Assembly (NCBI GenBank): GCA_035762175.1
Contig: DASTPP010000312.1
Span: forward strand, 1 to 55,648
From: DASTPP01 sp035762175
GTDB lineage: Bacteria; Myxococcota_A; Polyangia; Polyangiales; Polyangiaceae
Reading direction: 5' to 3'
Length of the DNA: 55,648 nt
Below, one piece after another: positions 44,787 to 51,764 of the stretch. The notes beneath the pieces were generated by a model. The model ran no database searches. It was not told the DNA's origin and saw only the letters and a program-made list of their open reading frames with translations. A program made the position numbers and the translations under genes. The stretch's first letter is position 1. Each line of letters opens with the position of its first letter.

Positions 44787-45230
44787 TCAGGGCCCCGCCG
44801 GCCGCTCGGCGACGCGCAGCTCGCGCGCCCGCTCTTCGGTGCGCGCCATGTCGAGCGCGATGAGAAAGCTCGAGCGGTCGGGGTACATGACGAAGGCGTC
44901 ACCGACGGCGTAGCTCGCCAGCTTGACGCCCAGGCCGACCAGGTGCGAGCCCAAGAGAAAGTTCGTGCCGACGATCGACTTGCGGTGCCGGTAGACCCAT
45001 TCGGTCAAGAGGGCGCGCGCGCCGAGGTCGTAATTGGTCATGTTCTCCCAGTCGTTGAACGACCGGAGCGAGTGGCCCGCGAGCGCGTACCAGTCGTCGA
45101 GCGCCTGGCGCATGGCGTAGGCGAAGCTGAACTCGAACGACCCCGCCGCCTTCGACTCGAAGAGGTGGGGCGAGTGAATGGTGATCTTCAGCGAGCCCTT
45201 GGCCGAGGAAAAGGTTCGTTCGACGAGCAT
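44787..45230 (-). CDS. Small STAS/SpoIIAA-like protein (uncertain)
   Basis: A 147-residue cytoplasmic protein beginning MLVERTFSSAKGSLKITIHSPH. The pattern FNDWENMTNYDLGARALLTEWVYRHR, then IVGTNFLLGSHLVGLGVKLASYAVGDAFVMYPDRSSF resembles small STAS/SpoIIAA-like proteins, in which a strand-helix repeat carries a conserved mid-protein segment. This fold guess is inference. The ATG at 45230 has GGGGAGGG five bases upstream, and a good promoter lies before that. It is a single gene divergent from the MOSC gene. Confidence 0.65.
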   Translation of the reverse strand: MLVERTFSSAKGSLKITIHSPHLFESKAAGSFEFSFAYAMRQALDDWYALAGHSLRSFNDWENMTNYDLGARALLTEWVYRHRKSIVGTNFLLGSHLVGLGVKLASYAVGDAFVMYPDRSSFLIALDMARTEERARELRVAERPAGP

Positions 45231-45257
45231 GACCCTCCCCGCCCTGCGACATGGGAG

Positions 45258-45286
45258 AGCGTAAAACCACCGCCCCCAGATCACAA
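45258..45286 (-). promoter_or_regulatory. Promoter of the STAS-like gene
   Basis: On the minus strand, TTGTGA (45286-45281), a 17-base spacer and TACGCT (45263-45258). The predicted start of transcription, about 45251, leaves a 20-base leader that contains the ribosome-binding site. Confidence 0.55.
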
Positions 45287-45320
45287 GTACTCACGCACCG
45301 TAGCGATCGCGCGAAGAAAA

Positions 45321-45338
45321 GGTGTGGTATTTTACACC
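45321..45338. promoter_or_regulatory. Inverted repeat in divergent promoter region
   Basis: GGTGT and ACACC flank eight mostly AT bases (GGTATTTT). This is the most AT-rich patch nearby and lies upstream of the STAS-like gene promoter and of the MOSC gene. It is a possible operator; nothing else supports it. Confidence 0.35.
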
Positions 45339-45513
45339 GCTTGGCCCGAACGCTCGGCGAGAGCCTAAAAAGGGCTACGTTGGTCTGCCGTACGGGCGCA
45401 TGAGGTCGAGCTCGGTCGGCTCGTACCAGAATTTGCCTTCGGCAGGGCCCGATAGCTGACGCGACGCGTCCGCCCCGCTCGACGGGCGCTCGGGGCGCGA
45501 TACCCTGCCGCCC

Positions 45514-46020
45514 GTGCTTTCGCTCCGAGAGAGACTTTTGATCGTGCCCCAGTTCGGGCGTCTCGAATGGGTCGGCGCCCGCCGCGGGCACGGCGAGCCC
45601 ATGATCGAGCTCGCCGAGGCCGAATTCGAGGCCGGCCGGGGGCTCGTCGGCGACCGAGCGGCGAAGTCGAAGGCGGGCGGCAAGCGCCAGGTGACATTGT
45701 TGCAACATGAGCACTTGGCGGTCCTCGCCGCGCTCGCGCGCCGGCCCGGGCTCGAGCCGGGCCTCTTGCGCCGCAACCTCGTCGTCTCGGGCGTCAACCT
45801 CGTCGCGCTCAAGGGCCTGCGCTTCGCGCTCGGCGACGAGGTGGTGCTCGAAGGCACGGGCCCCTGCGAGCCGTGCGCCAAGATGGACGAAGCGCTCGGC
45901 GCCGGGGGCTTTCAGGCGATGCGCGGGCACGGCGGCATCACCGCGCGGGTGCTGCGCGGGGGGCGGGCGCGCCTCGGCGACCAGGTGCGGGCGCTCGGCG
46001 CGGCGGGCGAAGCGTCCTGA
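45514..46020 (+). CDS. MOSC-domain protein
   Basis: A 168-residue MOSC-domain protein related to YiiM and the C-terminal domain of Moco sulfurase. GRLEWVGARRG starts the fold, EAGRGLVGDRAAKSKAGGKRQVTLLQHEHL follows, and the conserved Cys are in GPCEPCAKM. Such proteins bind or transfer sulfur on the molybdenum cofactor; the small ones reduce N-hydroxylated compounds or are uncharacterised. A functional tie to the FdhF-like oxidoreductase and fdhD in this window is conceivable. The start is GTG at 45514, where homology begins; TACCCT ends seven bases before it. Confidence 0.85.
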   Translation: MLSLRERLLIVPQFGRLEWVGARRGHGEPMIELAEAEFEAGRGLVGDRAAKSKAGGKRQVTLLQHEHLAVLAALARRPGLEPGLLRRNLVVSGVNLVALKGLRFALGDEVVLEGTGPCEPCAKMDEALGAGGFQAMRGHGGITARVLRGGRARLGDQVRALGAAGEAS

Positions 46021-46185
46021 GCGGGGCGGCGGGCGGGCCGGCGCGCGCGCTTCGGGCCCCCCGAGCTCGCCCTTCGAGCTCGGCCGGCAGGGCCCCCGCA
46101 CGCCCGCGCGCATCGGCCCGCCCGCCGCCCCGCTCGGGGCGAGCGCGAAGCCGGGGTGGGCGCCCCGGGCCCGAGGTTGGAGGGT

Positions 46186-47397
46186 TCACGCGAGCGCCCC
46201 GAAGTCGGGCCGGGCGCAGGCGCGCCCGAGCGCCCCGAGGGCGCCCTCGAGGGGCAGCACCTCTTGCGCGCCGCCCGGCGTGCGCAGCGTGACCGAGCGC
46301 GAGGCCGCCTCGCGCGCGCCCACCACGGCGAGAAAGGGCGCCCCGCCCTCGTGCGCCTCGGCGACGCGCCGCGCGAGCGACTCGCCGCGCCCGTCGACCC
46401 GGGCCCGCAGCCCCGCGGCCCGCGCCCGCGCCTCGACCTCGCGCGCCCAGGGCAGTTGCGCCTCGGCGACCGGCAGCACCTCGACCTGCGTCGGGGCGAG
46501 CCAGCCGGGCAGGCGGGCGCCGTGCCGCTCGAGCACGATGCCCAAGAAGCGCTCGAGGCTGCCGAAGAGGGCCCGGTGCAGCACGACGGGGTGCACGCGC
46601 GCGCCGGACGCGTCGACGTAGCGCAGGTCGAAGCGGCGGGGCATCACCGCGTCGTACTGAATCGTGCCGCACTGCCAGCGCTGGCCCTTGCGGTCGCCGA
46701 GCACGTACTCGACCTTGGGCCCGTAGAAGGCGCCGCCGCCCGGCTGCACCTCGTAGCGCTCGCCGAGCCGGTCGAGGGCGGAGGCGAGCTCGGCCTCGGC
46801 GCGGTCCCACAGGGCGTCGTCGCCGGCGCGCCGCGCGGGGCGCGTCGAGAGCACGACGGAGACCTCGTCGACCCCGAAGGCGGCATAAAACGCCCGCAGG
46901 GACCGGCAAAAGCGCTCGATCTCGGCGCCGGCCTGGCCCTCGTCGCAGAAGACGTGGCCGTCGTCCTGCGTGAATTGGCGCAGCCGGAAGAGCCCGTGCA
47001 ACGCCCCCCCGAGCTCGTCGCGGTGCACGGCGCCGAACTCGGCGACCCGCAGCGGCAGGTCGCGGTACGAGAGCACGCCCCGCTTCACGAGCTCGATGTG
47101 GGCCGGGCAGCTGACGGGCTTGAGCGCCGCCTCGACGGCCTGATCGTCGACGCGGAACATGTTCTCGTAAAAGTGCTCCCAGTGGCCGCTCGCCTCCCAG
47201 AGCGGGCGGCGCAAGAGCTGGGGCGTCCGGACCTCGAGGTAGCCCTGGGCCTCGATTTGCTCGCGGGCGGCGCCCTCGAGCCGCCGGTAGAGGGCGAGGC
47301 CGCGAGGGTGCCAGAAGGCCATGCCGGGGGCCTCTTCTTGAAAATGAAGAAGGTCGAGCCGTTGGCAGAGGGCGCGGTGGTCGTCGTCGTCGAGCAT
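46186..47397 (-). CDS. thrS: Threonyl-tRNA synthetase lacking TGS and editing domains
   Basis: A 403-residue ThrRS that begins directly at the catalytic domain (DHRALCQRLDLLHFQEEAPGMAFWHPRG) and ends with the anticodon-binding domain. The usual ~240-residue N-terminal TGS and editing regions are absent. The zinc ligands are present: Cys97 (KPVSCPAH), His148 (TQDDGHVF) and His near 275 (VLHRALFGSLERFLGI). Motif 2 is VAEFGAVHRDELGGALHGLFRLR, with Ser to Gly in the usual SGALHGL. Without the editing site it cannot hydrolyse Ser-tRNA(Thr) itself. Gene start ATG at 47397 is preceded by AAAAGGAAG. A Thr-codon leader and hairpin lie 107 bases upstream. Confidence 0.9.
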   Translation of the reverse strand: MLDDDDHRALCQRLDLLHFQEEAPGMAFWHPRGLALYRRLEGAAREQIEAQGYLEVRTPQLLRRPLWEASGHWEHFYENMFRVDDQAVEAALKPVSCPAHIELVKRGVLSYRDLPLRVAEFGAVHRDELGGALHGLFRLRQFTQDDGHVFCDEGQAGAEIERFCRSLRAFYAAFGVDEVSVVLSTRPARRAGDDALWDRAEAELASALDRLGERYEVQPGGGAFYGPKVEYVLGDRKGQRWQCGTIQYDAVMPRRFDLRYVDASGARVHPVVLHRALFGSLERFLGIVLERHGARLPGWLAPTQVEVLPVAEAQLPWAREVEARARAAGLRARVDGRGESLARRVAEAHEGGAPFLAVVGAREAASRSVTLRTPGGAQEVLPLEGALGALGRACARPDFGALA

Positions 47398-47463
47398 GGG
47401 TCGCTTCCTTTTCGTGCGCTGTGCCCGGGCACGGCAGAGGGGAGAGCGACGCCACGCGCGCGC

Positions 47464-47559
47464 CCCGCCGGCTCGGGCGGGACGTCGGTGGTCGGTTTGG
47501 GCGCTCAGCTCGCGCGCACGACCACGGACCCGCCCTTGCGGGTAGTCGTGGTGGTCGTG
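47464..47559 (-). promoter_or_regulatory. Putative threonine attenuator upstream of thrS
   Basis: In transcript order, region 1 CACGACCAC (47559-47551, within the Thr codons) can pair perfectly with region 2 GTGGTCGTG (47525-47517). An inner hairpin of ACCCGC / GCGGGT (47543-47538 and 47533-47528) with a four-base loop is enclosed. Region 2 can instead pair with region 3 CGACCAC (47494-47488), seven base pairs. Region 3 overlaps the base of a further stem of six base pairs, 47481-47476 with 47469-47464. This is the alternating 1:2, 2:3, 3:4 logic of ribosome-mediated attenuation. No U-run follows, so the off-switch would have to be Rho- or translation-based. Confidence 0.6.
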
Positions 47560-47579
47560 GTGGCGGCGCGAGAGAACAC
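47505..47579 (-). CDS. Thr-rich leader peptide (attenuator) of thrS
   Basis: A 24-residue frame: GTG start, FSRAA, then seven consecutive Thr codons (ACC ACG ACC ACC ACG ACT ACC, 47561-47541), then RKGGSVVVRAS and TGA. It stops 107 bases before the ATG of the threonyl-tRNA synthetase gene. A promoter with -35 and -10 boxes ends 12 bases before the GTG, so the transcript would start about six bases ahead of it. A GTG at 47603 is in frame but lies upstream of the predicted transcription start. Its Thr codons form one arm of the hairpin described separately. A weak point is the CCACCACGACC-type low complexity, which could produce Thr runs by chance. Confidence 0.6.
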   Translation of the reverse strand: MFSRAATTTTTTTRKGGSVVVRAS

Positions 47580-47591
47580 GGGACGGCGCTC

Positions 47592-47620
47592 ATGATATCG
47601 CACGGCGACGCCGCCCGCAA
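47592..47620 (-). promoter_or_regulatory. Promoter of the thr leader/thrS unit
   Basis: On the minus strand, TTGCGG (47620-47615), a 17-base spacer and TATCAT (47597-47592), five of six matches to the -10 consensus. The expected start of transcription is about 47585. It shares the TTGCG -35 core with the promoter at 18206. Confidence 0.6.
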
Positions 47621-47734
47621 GGCGGGGCCGCCGCCGGCGCGCCGCGAACGGCGGGCCGAGGGGCGGGCCCGGGGGCGGCTTTTTGGGGGGCGGGGCGACC
47701 CGGAGGGGTGAAAAGTGTGTATAACAACAGCGCC

Positions 47735-49582
47735 ATGCCGGCCGGCCCGCCGCCCAGCCCGCGGGGCGCTTCGCCCCGCCCCTTGCGCCTCGCGTTGGCC
47801 CTCGCCCCCTTGGGCCTCGTGCCGGCGGGCGCGCTCGCTTACTTCGCCCTGCCCGACGGGGCCGGCCCGAAGGCCCCGCCGCCGCCGAGCGCCGTCGAGG
47901 CGCCCGCGGCGCCCCCGCCCGCGCGGGGCCTCGGGGTCTCGGGGCAGGTCGTCGACGCCGAGGGGCAGAAGGTCTCGGGCGCGCGCGTCTGGCTCGTCGC
48001 CGCCGAGCCGCCCTTCGCGCGCCTGGCCGAGCGCTACACCGACGCGGGCGGCGGCTTCGCCTTCGCCGACCTGCCGCCCGGCTCGTTCCGGGTCGCGGCC
48101 GAGCACCTGCACCACGGCTCGGCCCTGAGCCCGCCGGTCTTCGTGAGCGAGTCGGGCGAGGCCGGCCCGCTCGTGCTCTCGCTCGACGCGGTGCGCGTCG
48201 TCAGCGGCCGCGTGCTGAACGTCGAGGGCGAGCCGGTCGCCGGCGCGAAGGTGAGCGCCGAGGGGGCGACGGCCGCGGCGCCCTCGACGACGAGCGGCGC
48301 CGACGGCTCGTTCTGGTTCGAGCGGCTGCCGCGGGCGGCGGGCAGCCTGCGCGTCGCGGCGCGCGGCTACGTCACCGAGGTCGTCCTCTTGCAGACCGCC
48401 GCGGCGGTCGAACGGCAGGCGCTGACGGTGCGCCTGCACCCGGCGCCCGACATCGTCGGCGTCGTGCTCGATCCGACGGGGCGGCCCGTCGCGGCCACCG
48501 TCACCGCGTGCGGCGAGGGGCCCGAGCGCAAGGTGGCCAAGAGCGGCGCCGACGGCGCGTTCCGGGTGCCGGCCTCGGCCGCGGGCTGCGCCTTCGTCGC
48601 CGAGCACGAGTCGTTCGCGCCCTCGCCGAGCGCGCACGCCGAGCCCGGCGACCAGGTCACCTTGCGCCTCGGCCCAGGCGGCGCGCTCGCCGGGCGCGTC
48701 GTCGACGAGGCGGGCGCGCCCGTGCGCTCGTTCTGGGTCGCCTTCGAGCCGCGCGGGGGCGAGGGCGCGGCCCCCCGCGCGCCCGGCGCGCGCTTCGTCG
48801 ACGACGCCGGCGGGCGCTTCGCCTTCCCCTCGCTCGCCCCCGGCGCCTACACACTCGCGGTGCGGGCCGAGGGCTACGCCCCGACGCTCGCGTCGACGGT
48901 CGACCTCGGCCCGGGCTCGCGCCACGACGGCCTGGTCGTCAAGCTCTCGCGCGGCGGCGTCATCGAGGGGCGCATCGTCGACGAGTCGCAGAAGGCGCCC
49001 CTCGCCGGCGTCAAGGTCGCGCTCGAGACGCCCGCCTCGTCGCTCTCGTCGTTCTCGCCCACGCCCGAGGCCGCCGCCCCCGCCGTCACCACCGACGCGA
49101 ACGGCTACTATCGCATCGAGAACGTGCCGCCGAACACGCCCGTCTCCGTCCGCGTCGAGCGGCCCGGCGGCGGCACCTCGCTCTTCGGCGGCCTCGAGCT
49201 CGGCGCCCACGCCCAGACCGGCGGGGGCATGCCCTTCATCAACTACAACTTCGCCCTCGCCCTGCTCGCCGCCTCGCAGGTGCGCTACGAAGGCATCGGC
49301 GTCAAGGTCGCCCAGGGCAAGCGCATCGTCAAAGTCGACGAGGTCTTCGAAAAGGGGCCCGCCGACAAGGCCGGCGTCGAAGACGACGACGAGTTCGTCT
49401 GGGTCGACGGGCTCAACGTCGAGCAAGCCCCCCTCGCCGACGTCGTGCAGCGGCTGCGCGGCCCGACCGGCAGCCAGGTGCGCCTGCGCCTGCGCCGCCC
49501 GGGCGAGCCCGGGTTCGTCGACGTCGTCATCACCCGCCGGCCCATCGAGCGGCCCCTCACCGCCCTCACGACCACGGGCTGA
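47735..49582 (+). CDS. Carboxypeptidase-regulatory-like / PDZ membrane protein
   Basis: A 615-residue envelope protein. An N-terminal signal-anchor (about residues 16-36) is followed by a Pro/Ala linker. Then come five or six carboxypeptidase-regulatory-like (transthyretin-type) beta modules with the signature GxVVDAEGQKVSGARVWL ... GGFAFADLPPGSFRVAA. A PDZ domain sits at the C-terminus (YEGIGVKVAQGKRIVKVDEVFEKGPADKAGVEDDDEFVWVDG). The start is uncertain: ATG at 47735 is chosen because TATAAC (47720-47725) lies nine bases upstream and implies a near-leaderless message. GTG at 47717, or at 47708, is possible with GGAGG nearby. It could be an assembly or adhesion platform; no enzyme site is seen. 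Confidence 0.82.
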   Translation: MPAGPPPSPRGASPRPLRLALALAPLGLVPAGALAYFALPDGAGPKAPPPPSAVEAPAAPPPARGLGVSGQVVDAEGQKVSGARVWLVAAEPPFARLAERYTDAGGGFAFADLPPGSFRVAAEHLHHGSALSPPVFVSESGEAGPLVLSLDAVRVVSGRVLNVEGEPVAGAKVSAEGATAAAPSTTSGADGSFWFERLPRAAGSLRVAARGYVTEVVLLQTAAAVERQALTVRLHPAPDIVGVVLDPTGRPVAATVTACGEGPERKVAKSGADGAFRVPASAAGCAFVAEHESFAPSPSAHAEPGDQVTLRLGPGGALAGRVVDEAGAPVRSFWVAFEPRGGEGAAPRAPGARFVDDAGGRFAFPSLAPGAYTLAVRAEGYAPTLASTVDLGPGSRHDGLVVKLSRGGVIEGRIVDESQKAPLAGVKVALETPASSLSSFSPTPEAAAPAVTTDANGYYRIENVPPNTPVSVRVERPGGGTSLFGGLELGAHAQTGGGMPFINYNFALALLAASQVRYEGIGVKVAQGKRIVKVDEVFEKGPADKAGVEDDDEFVWVDGLNVEQAPLADVVQRLRGPTGSQVRLRLRRPGEPGFVDVVITRRPIERPLTALTTTG

Positions 49583-49648
49583 GCACCCCCGCGAGCGGCA
49601 GGCCGGCACGCCCGCCCCGGCCCGGCGCTCACGTCCCCCGCGCCGCCT

Positions 49649-49784
49649 GCTCGCCGCGCCAGCCTCGACGAGCGCCCCGCCCGCTCGCCGCGCCGGCCTC
49701 GACGAGCGCCCCGCCTGCTCGCCGCGCCGGCCTCGACGAGCGCCCCACCCGCTCGCCGCGCCGGCCTCAACGAACGCCCCGGCC
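49649..49784. repeat. 34-bp tandem repeat, four copies
   Basis: Copies begin at 49649, 49683, 49717 and 49751 and share GCTCGCCGCGCC, then a variable base and GCCTCGACGAGCGCCCC. There are no spacers, so this is not a CRISPR. It fills most of the gap between two convergent genes. Confidence 0.9.
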
Positions 49785-49815
49785 CGCCCCGTCGCCGCCC
49801 GAGGCCCGGCGCCGC

Positions 49816-50208
49816 TCAGCCGGGCGTGCCGCTGCTGCCGCCGTCGCCGTCGCCGCCGTCGCCCCCGTCGCCGTCGTCGTCGTCGCAGTTGCCGGGGCCC
49901 GAGTTGTCGCACTCTTCGTCGGGCCCCTCGCCCGCCGCGCCGCCCGCCTGGCAGTCGCCCCCGGCCCCGCAGGCCTCGGCGCCGCCCGCGCCGCCCGCGT
50001 CGGCGCCCGCCGCCCCTGCCGCCCCGGCCCGCCCCGCGACGTCATCGCGCCCGGCCGCGCCTTCTTGCCGTTCGAACGAGCCGAGATCGAGATCGTCGGT
50101 ACAGTGCACGAACGCCAGGGCCAAAACCCCCACCAGCAAGGAGGGCCACCCCTGCCTTCGACCCGGCAAGGAGGGCCACCGCTGCCTTCGACCCGATCGC
50201 TCTGCCAT
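49816..50208 (-). CDS. Small Gly/Asp-rich lipoprotein
   Basis: A 130-residue protein from the internal ATG at 50208 (GAGG eight bases upstream). A basic start contains a duplicated RRQxWPSLxx decapeptide, then a hydrophobic stretch and lipobox FVHC (Cys about residue 33), then an acidic Gly/Ala-rich mature part with four Cys and an extreme Asp/Gly tail. The same frame is open back to 51147, so it may instead be the C-terminus of the anti-sigma-like protein. A soluble internal signal peptide makes separate translation more likely. It is the last gene of the ECF operon. Confidence 0.62.
   Translation of the reverse strand: MAERSGRRQRWPSLPGRRQGWPSLLVGVLALAFVHCTDDLDLGSFERQEGAAGRDDVAGRAGAAGAAGADAGGAGGAEACGAGGDCQAGGAAGEGPDEECDNSGPGNCDDDDGDGGDGGDGDGGSSGTPG
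50136..50195. repeat. 30-bp in-frame tandem duplication
   Basis: Copies at 50136-50165 and 50166-50195 differ at one base and duplicate ten residues at the start of the lipoprotein signal peptide. Confidence 0.88.
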
Positions 50209-51147
50209 GCGAAGACCTCGGCCCCGATGAGACGCTAAGTGCCCGCCCGAGCGAAGCACCTTTCGGACGTCGCCCGAGCGCGGGCTGTGCGGGTGGTCGC
50301 GCAGAAAGCCCCGCGCGGCCGCCTCGAGCTCGCCGCGGCGCCCGAGCCGGCCGAGCGCGGCGACGATCTGCAGATCGACCTCGTGCCGCAGCGAGCTCGT
50401 CGGCCACCGGCGCACGAACGATCGCCACGCGACGAGCGCCGCCTCGTCGTTGCGGCCCGCGAGCGCGAGCGCCCGCTGGTACTCGCCCACCTGCTGCGCG
50501 AGCGTGTCGCTCGACCCGTGCGGCTCGGCCGGGCGCCGCGCGGCGCCGTGCCCCTTGCCTTCGCCGGGCCCCGCCGGAACGGCCGAACCGGGCTCGGCCC
50601 CCGGCGCCGCTTGGGGCGCCCCCGCGGGCGAAGGCGTCACCTCAGCCCCGCCCGCCGGCGCCGCCTCGGGCGGGCTCGCGCTCGGCGCCGCCGCCTCGGG
50701 CCCGCCCGCGGCCTTGCCCCCGGCCGGCCTCGCGTCGGCGCGCGGCGCCGCCGTGCGCGCGGGCCCCAGCGGGGGCACCGTCGGCGTCGGGCTCGGGGCC
50801 AGGCCCGGCAGCAAGCTGCGGGGCAGCGAGACGCCCGGCAGCGTCATCGCCCCGACCGAGCTCGCCACCAGCAGGCCGACCAGCACGAGCGCCACGCGGG
50901 CGCGCGGCCGCAAGGCCACGGGCCGCTGGCCCCGGCCCTCGACCGCGGCGAGCACGCGCTCTTTCGCGCCCGGCGGCGGCCGCCTCTCGGCCGAGCTCAC
51001 CCGGAAGCTCTCGAGCGCCGCCTCGCCCCCTGCGATCGCGGCGAGCGCCCGCGCTCTCGCGCCCGGCGGCGGCCGCAAGCGCCCCGTCTGCTCTCGGAAT
51101 TGCCCGAGCGCCGCGAGCGCCTCGGAGGCTTCGTCGCGCTCAGCCAT
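50209..51147 (-). CDS. Anti-sigma-factor-like membrane protein
   Basis: From ATG at 51147, about 310 residues before the frame runs on into the lipoprotein. The N-terminus holds a duplicated motif (RLRPPPGARARALAAIAGG and RRPPPGAKERVLAAVEGR), then a membrane helix near 80 (RVALVLVGLLVASSVGAM), a long Pro/Ala linker and a C-terminal helical repeat (EYQRALALAGRNDEAALVAWRSFVRRWP, LEAAARGFLRDHPHSPRSGDVRKVL) like TPR. It lacks a visible zinc-binding anti-sigma motif. The ATG overlaps the sigma gene stop by eight bases. No stop is present; a TAG lies in the +1 frame at 50237-50235, inside an in-frame TTA codon. Confidence 0.7.
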
Positions 51148-51727
51148 GGGCCCCTCCCGCCGTCTTGACGGCATGCGCCCAGCGGCGCCGAAAGTCTTCT
51201 TGCGCCAGGCGGCGCCGCGACCGCACCGTATTCACGGGGATGCCGAGCGCCTCCGCCGCCTCGTTCAAGCCGAGCCCCTCGAGATCGACGAGCACCAGCA
51301 CGTCGCGCAGCTTCGAGCTCATTCGGGCGAGCACCTCGGCCACGCGCTGGCGCGCCTCTTCGCTCTCGGTCGCGTTCTCGGGCCCCGCGTCGGGCGCCTC
51401 GGGCGTCGCCGCCTCTTGCACGAACCAAGCCTTCACCCGCCGCACCCGCCGCCAGCGGTGGTGCTCGGCCACGACCTTGAGCGCAATCCCCCGGACCCAG
51501 CCGCCCACGTTCTCGATCTCGATGGCGTCGTCGAGGCGCCGGTGCACGACCAGAAACACCCGCTGCGTCACGTCTTCGGCGTCGGCGTCGGGCACGCCGC
51601 AGCGGCAGACGAAGCGGTAGACGCCCTCGAACTGCTCGTCGTAAAGCTGCCGCCACGCACGGTTGCGTTCTGCGACCGACTCGGAGCGCAGGGCCGAAGG
51701 GTGCGTGGTGGTCGTGGCCGAGAGCAT
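51140..51727 (-). CDS. ECF-type RNA polymerase sigma factor
   Basis: A 195-residue ECF sigma factor. Region 2 contains LYDEQFEGVYRFVCRCGVPDADAEDVTQRVFLVVHRRL and region 4 contains LRDVLVLVDLEGLGLNEAAEALGIPVNTVRSRRRLAQEDFRR, the helix-turn-helix for -35 recognition. Two Cys in the region 2 loop are unusual. A hydrophilic linker (about 105-130) joins them. The ATG at 51727 begins just before the region 2 homology. It follows the barrel gene by 37 bp and overlaps the anti-sigma-like gene by eight bases, so the operon is barrel, sigma, anti-sigma, lipoprotein. Confidence 0.92.
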   Translation of the reverse strand: MLSATTTTHPSALRSESVAERNRAWRQLYDEQFEGVYRFVCRCGVPDADAEDVTQRVFLVVHRRLDDAIEIENVGGWVRGIALKVVAEHHRWRRVRRVKAWFVQEAATPEAPDAGPENATESEEARQRVAEVLARMSSKLRDVLVLVDLEGLGLNEAAEALGIPVNTVRSRRRLAQEDFRRRWAHAVKTAGGAHG

Positions 51728-51764
51728 CGCCCGCCCCCACTGTGACGTCAAACCCGCGCCACGA

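Noticed and set aside
47464..47481. Intrinsic terminator before thrS
   Set aside because: The six-base-pair stem is there but no U-run follows, so a classical terminator cannot be claimed.
47530..47575. His-rich leader peptide in an alternative frame (HHDHHDY)
   Set aside because: That frame has no usable start after its upstream TGA and no histidine gene follows, whereas the Thr frame has a start, a stop and a Thr-related gene.
47505..47603. Longer 32-residue version of the Thr leader starting at GTG 47603
   Set aside because: That GTG lies upstream of the predicted transcription start and has no ribosome-binding site.
49649..49784. Possible CRISPR array
   Set aside because: The 34-bp units are directly adjacent with no unique spacers, and no cas genes are present.
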